In this document: positions 45,226 to 54,357 of the stretch, in pieces | How the letters are laid out: every line of letters starts with the position of its first letter | Position numbering within the stretch: position 1 is the first letter of the stretch | Source: Candidatus Pelagibacter sp. | Lineage (GTDB): Bacteria > Pseudomonadota > Alphaproteobacteria > Pelagibacterales > Pelagibacteraceae | Length of the DNA stretch: 64,000 bases | Assembly: GCA_028225715.1 (NCBI GenBank) | Contig: JAOIXS010000002.1 | Location: forward strand, 1-64,000 | Reading direction: 5' to 3' | Notes under the pieces: model-generated | Told to the model about the DNA's origin: nothing | Database searches by the model: none | Seen by the model: only the letters and a program-made list of their open reading frames with translations | Position numbers and translations under genes: made by a program

Positions 45226-46428
45226 TTAGTGAGTTTTCGGATTGTATTTTGTAGGATCAGCTGGATTCTCAAAGAATGCATCTACGTATTCTTTAGGAGC
45301 CCATTTATCCATTCCAGGATTATCCCAACCAGTAGAATTTCGATCACAATCTTCACCTAAGATTTCTTTAATTTCATCGAAATTTTTTGTAGCAGGACCA
45401 ACTAATATAGACTGAATCATAGGACTTTGACCTTGTAAAGTTCTAATCATTACATCCATACCTAGTTCCACTTCATCTCCTGGAGGCCATGCATATATTG
45501 CTTCATCAATATATCCTGGGTTTTGTCTCCAATAACATAAAGCACCTAGTTCTCCACCTAACGCAATTGGTGGAATTGGATCAAGACCAGACTGAAGTAA
45601 AGCCTGCAAAGTTCCAGTTTCTCCCGAAGATTGAACCGCAATACCATCAACTTTTTTTGTATTAGTTGATAACCATTGTGAAAGTTCTTTCTGAGCAACT
45701 TGAGAAGTCCAGTTATGGGCCAACTGTCCAACAACATTTACGCCAGGGTATTCTGATAGCGCAGCTAGCACCCCTTTGTTTTGTTGGTCAGAAGCTGAAT
45801 AACCAGGTATTCCTTCGATAACTATTACATTACCTTTTTCACCAATTAGTTCAGCCATCCACGCACCAACATAATAACCAACTAATCTGTAATTAACAGA
45901 TGTGTTGATTGAGTATGGTGATGTTGTAAAGCCAGTAAATGAAAGTGTAGGTATACCTTTTTCCCAACCATATTTAATAGTTGTGTTAAGAGCAGTTATA
46001 TTTGAGCAACATATAATAATTGCGTCAACTTTGCCTCCATCTATCATTTGTCTCATTTGCTGAATTTGCAAAGAGTCATCAAGGTTTGATTGAGTGATTA
46101 CAATTTCATCAACCATTCCAAGTGCTTTCCATTTAGGATAAACAACTTCCATTAAACGCTCCATTGCACCCTTACGCCATGTGTTACCCGCGTAAGTACT
46201 TGCATAACCTATCGTCCATGGTGGTTTTCTTTTACTTTTCCAGCCCTTCATGACTGCTGGACCAAGAGGTTGATCTTTGTCCATAAAGTCCATGTTATAA
46301 ACATAATCTCTCATTTCTTGAGGAACTTTAGCTAAACATTCTTTGCATAATTCACCTGCAGAGACGTTACTAAATATTCCTAAAAAACAAGAAAACATAA
46401 AAACATAGATAGTTTTAGTTATTTTCAT
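45226..46428 (-). CDS. Periplasmic sugar-type substrate-binding protein
   Basis: A 400-residue binding protein with a signal peptide (KITKTIYVFMFSCFLGIFS, cut near VSAG). Periplasmic-binding-protein domains follow: WTIGYASTYAGNTWRKGAME, DAIIICCSNITALNT, VDGIAVQSSGETG. The ATG at 46428 follows GGAGAGAGAG and gives a normal signal; an in-frame ATG at 46467 would add 13 residues. It supplies the importer encoded downstream. The substrate is unknown; the linked enzymes suggest a lactam, amide or ureide rather than a sugar. Confidence 0.9.
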   Translation of the reverse strand: MKITKTIYVFMFSCFLGIFSNVSAGELCKECLAKVPQEMRDYVYNMDFMDKDQPLGPAVMKGWKSKRKPPWTIGYASTYAGNTWRKGAMERLMEVVYPKWKALGMVDEIVITQSNLDDSLQIQQMRQMIDGGKVDAIIICCSNITALNTTIKYGWEKGIPTLSFTGFTTSPYSINTSVNYRLVGYYVGAWMAELIGEKGNVIVIEGIPGYSASDQQNKGVLAALSEYPGVNVVGQLAHNWTSQVAQKELSQWLSTNTKKVDGIAVQSSGETGTLQALLQSGLDPIPPIALGGELGALCYWRQNPGYIDEAIYAWPPGDEVELGMDVMIRTLQGQSPMIQSILVGPATKNFDEIKEILGEDCDRNSTGWDNPGMDKWAPKEYVDAFFENPADPTKYNPKTH

Positions 46429-46655
46429 TTTCTCTCTCTCCTTATTAGTTATGAGTGATACTCTCATGCATAAAAAAAATTATCCAGAAGATAAAAACTG
46501 AACAATTATATATATATATATTATAAGTAAATTTTCGATTGTTTTTAAAACAAAAAATATACTAAGTTGTGATAAACATAATAAGAGGTTTTAGTTAAAA
46601 AAATATTCTATCAGTAGTTGAAATATATTTTTTTTTCGAATTATTATTAATTTAT

Positions 46656-46925
46656 ATGAAAAAATTTTTTCTAGTTTTTATATTATCATTGTTCACTTCT
46701 ACGAGTTTGTTTGCTGAATATATTTTAGAACCAGCAAATTGTACTTTTAAAAAGAAAATAAATTGTGGTGCTTATCTTTATAATAATAAGACTGGAGCAA
46801 CCTATTTTTGTGAACTTGAAAAATGTAAAGAAATTATGCCAGCTTTAGAAGGCTCCACATCAAAAGCTAAAAAATCCAAAAAATCTAAAAAATCTAAAAT
46901 ACCAAAATTTAAAAAAAAAAATTAG
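46656..46925 (+). CDS. Small secreted Lys-rich protein (89 aa)
   Basis: It has an N-terminal signal peptide (KKFFLVFILSLFTSTSLF, cut after FAE or before it). A short domain follows with four cysteines (NCTFKKKINCGAY, YFCELEKCKEIM), then a tail of Lys-Lys-Ser repeats. Not recognised. The cysteines suggest two disulfides in the periplasm, and the basic tail could bind membrane or nucleic acid. The 227-base gap before it is AT-rich with a TA run at 46507-46522. Confidence 0.6.
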   Translation: MKKFFLVFILSLFTSTSLFAEYILEPANCTFKKKINCGAYLYNNKTGATYFCELEKCKEIMPALEGSTSKAKKSKKSKKSKIPKFKKKN

Positions 46926-46928
46926 ACA

Positions 46929-46953
46929 TAATATTTCCCAGTTAAAAATATTA
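46929..46953. terminator. Weak hairpin between convergent genes
   Basis: TAATATTT, a nine-base loop, then AAATATTA: an all-AT 8-bp stem in the 41-base gap between the secreted protein and the convergent gene at 46967. Position suits a bidirectional transcript end, but the stem is weak and has no T-run. Confidence 0.3.
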
Positions 46954-46966
46954 GAGTAATTTAATA

Positions 46967-47437
46967 TTAATTATTTGATTTAAGCTTTTTTGACTCTGAA
47001 ATTGTTATTTCTATAGCAGATCTCATTTCATTACAAAAATCTAAATCATCTCCAATGAAGGTATCTTTAATAAAGCTCTGTTTCTCAACACCATTTTTCT
47101 TCATAAAGTTTATATAATCAGAAGTCTGTGTGCTAACTTTATCCATAAATTCTTTCTCAACATCCTTGTAATTCATCTTTTTAATTTTGGACAAAGTAAG
47201 AATACCAAAAGGATACAAATAATTTGCTGTCTCAAAGAAACTTTTTGATAACTCAGGATGATCTTCTTTAGTTATTTCTGTTATTGCAGAATTTAATGAA
47301 ACACAACTTCTAATAATTTTATAAGTCAGGTTATCATCTTCGAGAAGTTCTTGAAGGTTATAAAAACCTAATCTTTCAACTTTATCAGCTGACAATGACG
47401 TCATAAAAAATAAAAAAAAGATTATAATTTTTTTCAT
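46967..47437 (-). CDS. Secreted protein of unknown function (156 aa)
   Basis: It has a signal peptide (KKIIIFFLFFMTSLSA, cut before DKV) and a helical, acidic mature part with two cysteines (RSCVSLNS and DFCNEMRS) that could form one disulfide. I do not recognise it. It is the last gene of a leftward run after moaA-moaC-SMR, five bases from the SMR-like gene. Confidence 0.65.
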   Translation of the reverse strand: MKKIIIFFLFFMTSLSADKVERLGFYNLQELLEDDNLTYKIIRSCVSLNSAITEITKEDHPELSKSFFETANYLYPFGILTLSKIKKMNYKDVEKEFMDKVSTQTSDYINFMKKNGVEKQSFIKDTFIGDDLDFCNEMRSAIEITISESKKLKSNN

Positions 47438-47442
47438 TACTG

Positions 47443-47778
47443 TTAATTAGTTTTACCCAATGTATTTAATAATACTACGCCAATTATTATAAAAGATATT
47501 CCAATAATACCATAAATATTTGGTATCTGGTTATATTTAAATATTCCAAAAATTGTTACTGCTGTAATAGTCATTCCTCCGTATGTGGCATAAGTAAAAC
47601 CGACAGGTATAACATTCATTGCTTTAGATAAGAAAAAAATACATGCAATAATTGTAAGAATACAAAAAATAGTTGGAGTAATATTAGTAAAGCTGTTTGT
47701 TGCTTTTAAAAAACCATTGGATGAAATTCCAAGTAATATTGCAAGAATTAGATATATATAACCACTTATAAAATTCAT
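47443..47778 (-). CDS. SMR-like small membrane transporter lacking the key Glu
   Basis: A 111-residue protein with four hydrophobic helices and the third-helix pattern IPVGFTYATYGGMTITAV seen in SMR transporters. The essential first-helix glutamate (AILAEV in EmrE) is replaced: the aligned stretch reads AILLGISS. It may move another solute, pair with another subunit, or be a guanidinium/lipid-type relative. It starts one base after moaC ends on the same strand. Confidence 0.72.
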   Translation of the reverse strand: MNFISGYIYLILAILLGISSNGFLKATNSFTNITPTIFCILTIIACIFFLSKAMNVIPVGFTYATYGGMTITAVTIFGIFKYNQIPNIYGIIGISFIIIGVVLLNTLGKTN

Positions 47779-48339
47779 TTAACAATCTTTATTTTGAAAA
47801 AAATCTTTTAAAAAATTTGGTAGTCCATCAGGGTTAGTCCATAAACCACTTTTTCCACCTTCTTTAATCAGTAGCTTAACATTATCAATTCTAAGATGTG
47901 GATTTACAATTTTACTTAGATCATAAATAGTTATTAGTGCAGTATTAACACCCATAATAGCTTCCATTTCTACACCAGTTTTTGCAACAGCAGACACAAC
48001 ACAAAAAACTTCTAATGAAGCATCCTCATCATGCATGACAATTTTAGTAGCTGTATGATCTATTGGAAGCGGGTGGCATAGTGGAATCAATTCACTTGTT
48101 TTTTTAACACCTAAAACCGCTGATACCTCAGCTAAAGTGATCGGATCACCTTTAGGCATTTCTTTATTTTTAATTAGGTTAAAAACTTCTTTTCCCACAT
48201 AAATTTTACCAGAAGCTAATGCTCTTCTAAATGTTTCTTTTTTTGACGAAACATCAATCATGTTAAATGAGTTTTTTTTAAAAATTTCTTTAGCCCAGTC
48301 TTTTAATCTTTCTTCATTTATTACTTTTAAGCTTGTCAT
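47779..48339 (-). CDS. moaC: Cyclic pyranopterin monophosphate synthase
   Basis: Second step of molybdopterin synthesis, acting on the MoaA product. At 186 residues it is slightly longer than usual. NMIDVSSKKETFRRALASG, LIPLCHPLPIDH and VAKTGVEMEAIMGVNTALITIYDL are the MoaC signatures, including the catalytic Asp-Lys region. moaA ends one base upstream, so the pair is coupled. Confidence 0.95.
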   Translation of the reverse strand: MTSLKVINEERLKDWAKEIFKKNSFNMIDVSSKKETFRRALASGKIYVGKEVFNLIKNKEMPKGDPITLAEVSAVLGVKKTSELIPLCHPLPIDHTATKIVMHDEDASLEVFCVVSAVAKTGVEMEAIMGVNTALITIYDLSKIVNPHLRIDNVKLLIKEGGKSGLWTNPDGLPNFLKDFFQNKDC

Positions 48340-49332
48340 TTATCCACCAGTGCTTGATAAATTTGGAGTAATTCCAGTATCTCCAAGTTCTAAATAATGT
48401 GATTCTTTTTTAAGATGTAATTGTTTTATGATAAGATCTACAAGTTCATCTTTTTGAGCATCGTCTTGCAATAAATGCCTGATGCTAATTCCAGTATTAC
48501 CAAACAAACATAATCTCAAATCACCTCTAGAGGTAATCCTCAATCTATTACATGTTTGGCAAAAATCCTTAGAGTAGGGTGCAATTAAACCAAATTTACC
48601 TTTAAATTCTGGATGTATAAAATTTAATGAAGGGCCTGCGTCTTTTCCATAAGTTTGAGGGATCCAGTTATTTTTTTCTAAAAAATCTTTGAATATTTTA
48701 GATGAAACATGATTTTTCTTAAAATAATCAAAGTTATCACCTGTTTGCATCAATTCTATAAATCTAAAATCAATATTGTTATCTTTTATGAAATTTCCGA
48801 ATTTTTTAAACTCTTCATGGGTATCATTAATACCCTTAAGTAAAACAGCATTAATCTTTATATTTTTGAAATTTAATTTTTGTAAAGTCCTTATGCCTTC
48901 TAAAATTTCATCAAGCCTATCATGACCTGTTAGTTTTTTAAAAGTTTCTCTTTTTAAACTGTCTATACTGATATTTATTCCATCTAAACCAACCTCACAT
49001 AACTGTTCTGCAATTTTGTCCAAACGATAACCGTTAGTAGTCATTGTTACTTTGGGAATATTTGAATTTTGCTTCATATCTTTAAGGATATCAAAAAAAT
49101 CTTTTCTAACCGTTGGCTCTCCGCCAGTTAATCTAATTTTACAAACACCCAATTCAGACAATGCTTTTGTTAATCTGGATATTTCTTGAGCAGACATAAA
49201 ACTTCTCGTATCTCCCGGTGTTTTTTTATAACCTTGTGGCAAACAATAGGTACAACTGTAATTACATACGTCTGTAATTGATAATCTAATATAGGGGAAT
49301 TTTCTTCCAAAAGTATCACTTAATGTTTTCAT
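48340..49332 (-). CDS. moaA: GTP 3',8-cyclase
   Basis: Radical SAM enzyme starting molybdopterin synthesis from GTP. The N-terminal cluster motif is CNYSCTYC, the SAM site is RLTGGEPTVRKD, the second cluster cysteines lie in FCQTCNRLRIT and CLFGN, and it ends in the essential Gly-Gly. At 330 residues it is full length. Divergent from the dioxygenase at 49368 by 35 bases. Confidence 0.96.
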   Translation of the reverse strand: MKTLSDTFGRKFPYIRLSITDVCNYSCTYCLPQGYKKTPGDTRSFMSAQEISRLTKALSELGVCKIRLTGGEPTVRKDFFDILKDMKQNSNIPKVTMTTNGYRLDKIAEQLCEVGLDGINISIDSLKRETFKKLTGHDRLDEILEGIRTLQKLNFKNIKINAVLLKGINDTHEEFKKFGNFIKDNNIDFRFIELMQTGDNFDYFKKNHVSSKIFKDFLEKNNWIPQTYGKDAGPSLNFIHPEFKGKFGLIAPYSKDFCQTCNRLRITSRGDLRLCLFGNTGISIRHLLQDDAQKDELVDLIIKQLHLKKESHYLELGDTGITPNLSSTGG

Positions 49333-49367
49333 CTTATTTTTATTACATTATATTATAATAATAATAT

Positions 49368-50201
49368 ATGAGCAAAATTATTACTAAGGCAGAAGTCGAT
49401 CTATTTAAAAAAGATGGCGCAGTCTTGATTAAAGGCAAATTTGATAACGCATGGATTGAAAAATTAAAAAAAGGAATTAAAAAAGGCAAAGAAAGTCCTA
49501 GTCCAAGATTTGTAAATCACACAAAAGATCAAAAACTACCTGGATATTATGAGGATTTTTGGACCTGGGAATTACATGAAGAATTTAAAGATTTTGTATT
49601 TAATTCACCAACTTCCAAAATTGCAGCAGAACTTTTAGAAGCACAAAAGATTAATTTAGTGATGGATAATTGGTTTTTCAGGGAAGCAGGGTCGAAGTCA
49701 TCACCACCTTTTCATCATGATATTTCATATTTTGATTTTGAAGGATCTATGTGTGTATTATGGATACCACTTGAATCAGTTAAAAAAGAAGATGGTATAG
49801 CGTGGGTTAAAGGTTCACATTTATGGGATAAACTATTTTTAAGAACAAGATTTAATGATGGCCACCATGTTGATGGTGAAGCTGGAATTGTTAATGGAAA
49901 AAAATATGAATTAACCCCCAGTATATTAGAAAATAAAAATGATTATGAATTTTTACAATGGGATTTGGAAGTTGGTGACTGTATTTACTTCGATATTAGA
50001 ACGCTACATGGAGGATTAAATACTGTCACACCTAAAAAAGATGTTCATAGATACACACTAAGAATGGCAAAAGAAAATTCTAAAATTATTTATAGAGGAG
50101 ATTGGGCCAGAGAAGAAAGAGTTATTATGGAAGATAATGGTTATAAAAATGGTGATGATTTATCTGGAAAAATGTTTCCAACTTTATTTGAAATTAGCTA
50201 A
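49368..50201 (+). CDS. Phytanoyl-CoA dioxygenase-family 2OG oxygenase
   Basis: A 277-residue Fe(II)/2-oxoglutarate oxygenase. FHHDISYFDFEG supplies the His-x-Asp iron ligands, VLWIPLESV is the typical strand, and HGGLNTV and HRYTLRM give the distal His and the 2OG arginine. The substrate is not known; marine relatives act on diverse small molecules such as ectoine or phosphonates. Its stop codon lies inside the terminator stem. Confidence 0.86.
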   Translation: MSKIITKAEVDLFKKDGAVLIKGKFDNAWIEKLKKGIKKGKESPSPRFVNHTKDQKLPGYYEDFWTWELHEEFKDFVFNSPTSKIAAELLEAQKINLVMDNWFFREAGSKSSPPFHHDISYFDFEGSMCVLWIPLESVKKEDGIAWVKGSHLWDKLFLRTRFNDGHHVDGEAGIVNGKKYELTPSILENKNDYEFLQWDLEVGDCIYFDIRTLHGGLNTVTPKKDVHRYTLRMAKENSKIIYRGDWAREERVIMEDNGYKNGDDLSGKMFPTLFEIS

Positions 50202-50227
50202 CTTCCAGCTTTTTACACTGGAAGTTA
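50199..50227. terminator. Bidirectional hairpin between convergent genes
   Basis: TAACTTCCAG, a nine-base T-rich loop, then CTGGAAGTTA: a perfect 10-bp stem between the dioxygenase and the leftward GYD gene. The left arm includes the dioxygenase stop codon. Symmetric stem and position suit termination from both sides. The T-run is poor outside the loop. Confidence 0.6.
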
Positions 50228-50237
50228 ACATAAATAA

Positions 50238-50564
50238 TTAACCAGCAGGTTTATAACCAGCCATAGCTTTAGCGGCAATCTCAGCAGCTTTATTCATATC
50301 CATCTCTTCAAGAATAACCATATTCTCTACTGTTCCGCTTGCTTCCACAGCTAATTTTATACCAGCAAAATTTTCATAAGGCATGTCTCCTGAAGTGACA
50401 GCAACGAAATCATAAGGACCTCTCGTAATATAAAAAGATTCAAATTTCCCTCCTACTGCTTCAGTTAATGCTTTTACTGCAGTTGATCTATCTTGCTTAG
50501 GGTCCTTCATAAAACCTTGGAAGGCCTTTGCTGTATAATTACCCATTACAATATATTTTTTCAT
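50238..50564 (-). CDS. GYD-domain protein
   Basis: A 108-residue GYD-family protein: KKYIVMGNYTAKAFQGFM at the start and YITRGPYDFVAVTSGD in the middle. The function is unknown; the fold is ferredoxin-like. I chose the ATG at 50564 behind AAGGGGA; an ATG at 50600 would add 12 residues. Monocistronic. Confidence 0.85.
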   Translation of the reverse strand: MKKYIVMGNYTAKAFQGFMKDPKQDRSTAVKALTEAVGGKFESFYITRGPYDFVAVTSGDMPYENFAGIKLAVEASGTVENMVILEEMDMNKAAEIAAKAMAGYKPAG

Positions 50565-50657
50565 AAGTTTCCCCTTTATTAATTTGTAAGATCTAAGCAT
50601 ATTTGTTAAAAATTTAAAAATTATTTTTTAAAAAATCAACTCAAGGTTTAGCAAATT

Positions 50658-52100
50658 ATGTACGAAAAATTTGGACAATTTATCGATGGCAATTGGTCGC
50701 CCTCTTCTAACAAGGAAACTTATGAAGTCATCAATCCTGCAACAGAAGAAGTTTTAGGCAACGCATCAAAAGCAACACCTGCTGATGTGGATAGAGCATT
50801 AAAATCTGCAGAAAAGGGATTAGCTATTTGGAGAAAAACTCCACCATGGCAAAGAGCTTATACGCTAAGAAAAATTGCTGACAAGGTAAGAGAAAAAAAA
50901 GATGTACTTGCTAAATGGATGACTTTAGAAAATGGAAAACCTTTAGCGGAAGGTGTTGGTGAAACAAATGGTGCTGCAGATATTTTTGAATGGAATGCAG
51001 AAGAAACAAAAAGAATTTATGGACAAATTGTAGAAAGTAGATTTGAAGACACGAGAGTGCATGTTTATTATCAACCGATTGGAGTGGTGGCTGCTTTGTC
51101 ACCTTGGAATTTTCCACTCGTCTTAGCTGCTAGAAAAATTTCTACAGCACTAGCTGCTGGCTGTTCAGTAATTATTAAGCCAGACATAATTACACCAGGT
51201 GTAGTTATGGAGTTAGTCGATATTTGTAGGGAATGTGGAATACCTGCTGGTGTAGTTAATCTTTTATCAGGTGATCCACCTGCAATTGCGTCACAATTAA
51301 TTTCATCTGATATTATTAAAAAAATTTCGGTTACAGGTTCAACTAGAGTTGGTAAAATAATCTTAAAACAAGCTGCAGATAAATTACAAAGAGTAACAAT
51401 GGAGTTAAGCGGTCATTCTCCTTTTATTGTATTTGAGGATGCTGATTTAAACAAAGCAACAGACATAGCTATTGCTGCTAAATTTAGAAATAATGGTCAA
51501 GTTTGCATTTCACCTAACAGATTTTACATTCAGGAAAGTAAAAAAGATGAGTTTGTTGGTTTATTTATTGAAAAAACTAAAAAACTTAAGATTGGTAATG
51601 GTATGGATCCAGATACACAATTAGGACCATTAACAACACAAAAAAGATTAAACGAAGTTGAAGAACTAGTTGAAAAAACAAAGCAAGAAGGAGCTAAAGT
51701 TTTATTGGGAGGCAAGAGACCCGCAGGGTTTAATAAAGGTTTTTATTATGAACCAACTGTTTTTGATGATGTAAAAGATGACTTTACGATTATGAAACAA
51801 GAACCATTTGGGCCATTAGCTCCAATGCTATCATTTAAATCTTTTGATGAAGTTATTGAAAGAGCAAATGATAATGATTTAGGTCTTTGTAGTTATATTT
51901 GCACTAATTCAATGGATAAAGCTCATAGAGCTTCTGAATTAATGGAAGCAGGTATTGCCTGTGTAAACACTGGTGTCGTAGCAGTTGCTGAAGCTCCATT
52001 TGGTGGGATAAAACAAACGGGCTATGGTAGAGAAGGTGGCTCTAACGCAATCAAAGATTATCTGAATGTTAAATACACTCATATGGGTATTAAAGGTTAA
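50658..52100 (+). CDS. NAD(P)-dependent aldehyde dehydrogenase (GabD/AldA-like)
   Basis: A 480-residue aldehyde dehydrogenase. The catalytic cysteine lies in NNGQVCISPNR and the base Glu in MELSGHSPF (usually ELGGK). The cofactor loop is VTGSTRVG and the end is PFGGIKQTGYGREGG. Close in layout to succinate-semialdehyde or lactaldehyde dehydrogenases. Converges on the rhamnonate-dehydratase-like gene; a lactaldehyde role would fit a deoxysugar pathway, but this is inference. Confidence 0.9.
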   Translation: MYEKFGQFIDGNWSPSSNKETYEVINPATEEVLGNASKATPADVDRALKSAEKGLAIWRKTPPWQRAYTLRKIADKVREKKDVLAKWMTLENGKPLAEGVGETNGAADIFEWNAEETKRIYGQIVESRFEDTRVHVYYQPIGVVAALSPWNFPLVLAARKISTALAAGCSVIIKPDIITPGVVMELVDICRECGIPAGVVNLLSGDPPAIASQLISSDIIKKISVTGSTRVGKIILKQAADKLQRVTMELSGHSPFIVFEDADLNKATDIAIAAKFRNNGQVCISPNRFYIQESKKDEFVGLFIEKTKKLKIGNGMDPDTQLGPLTTQKRLNEVEELVEKTKQEGAKVLLGGKRPAGFNKGFYYEPTVFDDVKDDFTIMKQEPFGPLAPMLSFKSFDEVIERANDNDLGLCSYICTNSMDKAHRASELMEAGIACVNTGVVAVAEAPFGGIKQTGYGREGGSNAIKDYLNVKYTHMGIKG

Positions 52101-53276
52101 TTATTCTATAATTTTAAAGTCTGATTTATATTTATCGGTAAGTGTCAGACCTAATCCAGGCAAGTCATCTTTTAAATCTATAAACCCATTAACAGGAGTA
52201 GGATCTCCTTCAAAGATATAATAAAATAACTCATTACCAATTTCAACATCATGTACTGGAAAGTATTCTGAAATAGGACAATTTACATTTGCCATTGTTA
52301 AATGATAGTTATGCATCTGACCTGCATGAGGAACAACGGGAACTTGATATGCTTCAGCTAAAGCATTAATTTTTTGAGCAGCAGTTATTCCACCAACTCT
52401 ATTAGTGTCATATTGAATATAACTTATTGCTTTTAAATCTAATAATTGTTTAAAGCCAAATAAGCTAAACTCATGTTCACCTCCAGAAATAGGAATCATA
52501 TTCATATTATTAAGCTCTGCATATCCATGAATGTCATCAGCTATTACTGGCTCTTCTAACCATCTAGGATTAAACTTCATTAACTTGGGTATCATTCTTT
52601 TAGAATAATCTAAATTCCAACCCATATAACACTCAAGCATTAGATCTGCATCTTCACCGATAACTTCTCTGACAGCTTCAACTAATTGAATATTTTTCTT
52701 CATTCCATCAGGACCATCTTGTGGTCCCCAACCAAATCTCATTTTATACATATTGAAACCTTGACTTTTATAAAGTTCAGCTTCTTTTTGAAGTTCATTT
52801 AGTGGCTGGCTATAGAGTTTAGATGCATAAACAGGAATTTTTTCTTTTGTTCTTCCACCCAATAATTTGAAGACAGGTTTTTTTGTTATTTTTCCAATAA
52901 TATCCCAAATAGCAATATCAATTGCTGAAATTGCTGTCATTCCAACTCCTTTTCTCCCCCAAGCTAAAGTTCTTCTATACATCTTTTCCCAAATATAAGC
53001 ATAGTCAAAAGGGTCTTCACCAATAACTAATGGCTTTAAATACACATCGATAGTTTTTTTTGTAACTTGAGGTGCTAAAGCTGCGTTACCAATTCCAATA
53101 ATTCCATCATCTGTTTCAATTTCACAAACCAACCATTCATGAAATCTAAAAGAACCCATTGCATCAGATTTTTCATAAAGAACATCAGAAGCATTTGTAC
53201 AAAAGTTTTCTTGAGGAGGAACAGTTTTACCTTTCCATTGATAAACTGTAGTTTTGATATTTTTAATTTTAGTCAT
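52101..53276 (-). CDS. Enolase-superfamily sugar-acid dehydratase (rhamnonate dehydratase-like)
   Basis: A 391-residue mandelate-racemase-type enzyme that removes water from a sugar acid. [10 protein letters not shown] holds the Lys-x-Arg pair. Metal ligands lie in [19 protein letters not shown] and ISGGEHEF. The catalytic His lies in [12 protein letters not shown], and the [16 protein letters not shown] end is typical of L-rhamnonate dehydratases. It overlaps pdxA2 upstream by eight bases. Confidence 0.85.
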   Translation of the reverse strand: MTKIKNIKTTVYQWKGKTVPPQENFCTNASDVLYEKSDAMGSFRFHEWLVCEIETDDGIIGIGNAALAPQVTKKTIDVYLKPLVIGEDPFDYAYIWEKMYRRTLAWGRKGVGMTAISAIDIAIWDIIGKITKKPVFKLLGGRTKEKIPVYASKLYSQPLNELQKEAELYKSQGFNMYKMRFGWGPQDGPDGMKKNIQLVEAVREVIGEDADLMLECYMGWNLDYSKRMIPKLMKFNPRWLEEPVIADDIHGYAELNNMNMIPISGGEHEFSLFGFKQLLDLKAISYIQYDTNRVGGITAAQKINALAEAYQVPVVPHAGQMHNYHLTMANVNCPISEYFPVHDVEIGNELFYYIFEGDPTPVNGFIDLKDDLPGLGLTLTDKYKSDFKIIE

Positions 53277-54264
53277 TAGATTTATTTTCTGCCATTGTTA
53301 ATGCAATTTTAAATGAATTCAAAGTAGGTTCTAGATTAGCCTCATTTTTCCCAGCAATATCAAAGGCAGTACCATGAGCAGGTGTAGTAATTGGAACCGG
53401 TAATCCACCTTGAACAGTAACACCTCTATCAAAGCCAAATGCTTTTAGTCCTGATTGTAGCGCATCATGATACATACCAACAATACAATCATGCTTTTTA
53501 TTTTTAAAAGCAGTAATAAAAGATGTATCACAGGGTAGTGGGCCATCAGCATTAATACCCAAACTTTTAGCCAACTCAATAGCTGGAATAATTTCATCTT
53601 TTTCTTCAGTTCCGAATTCTGCATGTGGATTAAGAGCTTGAACAGCAACTCTAGGCTTTTTTACACCATTTAGTTTCATTGCTTCATTAATTAATTTAAT
53701 GGGTTTAATAATTTTTTCTTTTTTTATATGTGAAGGAACTTCGCTAATGGGTATGTGAGAAGTAACTCGAGCAGTCCAAAAATTATCAACAACATTAAAT
53801 TCACAAAAAAAATTTTTTACTTCTAATTTTTCAGCCATTAAATGAAGTTCATCAGAAAATTTATTGCCTCCAAGTTTTAAACTTGTTTTATTAAAAGGAC
53901 CAAAGTTAATTGCATCAATTTTATTTTCTTTTGCTAAATCTAATGCTAAGTTTAAAGCATCCAAAACACTCTCACCTGATTCTTTTGAGCATTCAGATAA
54001 TTTATATTTATGATTTTTACCATTAGAAATATCTAGAAAAAATTTATCTCCACTTTCAAAATTAATTTGATCAAAACTTTCTACAACTTTTAAATTATGT
54101 GATTTTCCTGAAATTTTACTTCCTTCTTCAAAAATAGTTTTTTCACCTATAACAATAATATTTGCTTTATTAGTAATTTCTTCTGACAATAGTTTACTGA
54201 CCAATTCGGGCCCTATACCTGATGGATCACCTAGAAGTAAAGCAATTTTTTTTTTATGAAGCAT
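53269..54264 (-). CDS. PdxA-family 4-phospho-hydroxyacid dehydrogenase (PdxA2-like)
   Basis: A 331-residue NAD- and metal-dependent dehydrogenase. The start is [13 protein letters not shown]; metal histidines lie in [26 protein letters not shown] and [18 protein letters not shown]. PdxA proper works in vitamin B6 synthesis, but the pairing with a sugar-acid dehydratase and TTT importer suggests the PdxA2 branch, which acts on threonate/erythronate phosphates. No matching kinase lies beside it. Confidence 0.85.
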   Translation of the reverse strand: MLHKKKIALLLGDPSGIGPELVSKLLSEEITNKANIIVIGEKTIFEEGSKISGKSHNLKVVESFDQINFESGDKFFLDISNGKNHKYKLSECSKESGESVLDALNLALDLAKENKIDAINFGPFNKTSLKLGGNKFSDELHLMAEKLEVKNFFCEFNVVDNFWTARVTSHIPISEVPSHIKKEKIIKPIKLINEAMKLNGVKKPRVAVQALNPHAEFGTEEKDEIIPAIELAKSLGINADGPLPCDTSFITAFKNKKHDCIVGMYHDALQSGLKAFGFDRGVTVQGGLPVPITTPAHGTAFDIAGKNEANLEPTLNSFKIALTMAENKSND

Positions 54265-54309
54265 TTTTATATATTGTACTTGAATATTTTTTACAGTAGT
54301 TTTTGTTAA

Positions 54310-54332
54310 TAATATTTATATTATAAATATTA
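54310..54332. promoter_or_regulatory. 23-bp palindrome between pdxA2 and tctC
   Basis: TAATATTTATA, a central T, then TATAAATATTA: perfect 11-bp arms, 26 bases before the tctC ATG in the divergent gap. It could be an operator shared by both directions. All bases are A or T, so chance is less easily excluded than for a mixed sequence. Confidence 0.4.
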
Positions 54333-54357
54333 CACAATAACAAACGAGAGGGAAATA

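Noticed and set aside
46507..46522. TA dinucleotide run
   Set aside because: Simple AT-rich low-complexity DNA in an intergenic gap; too short and common here to call a functional element.
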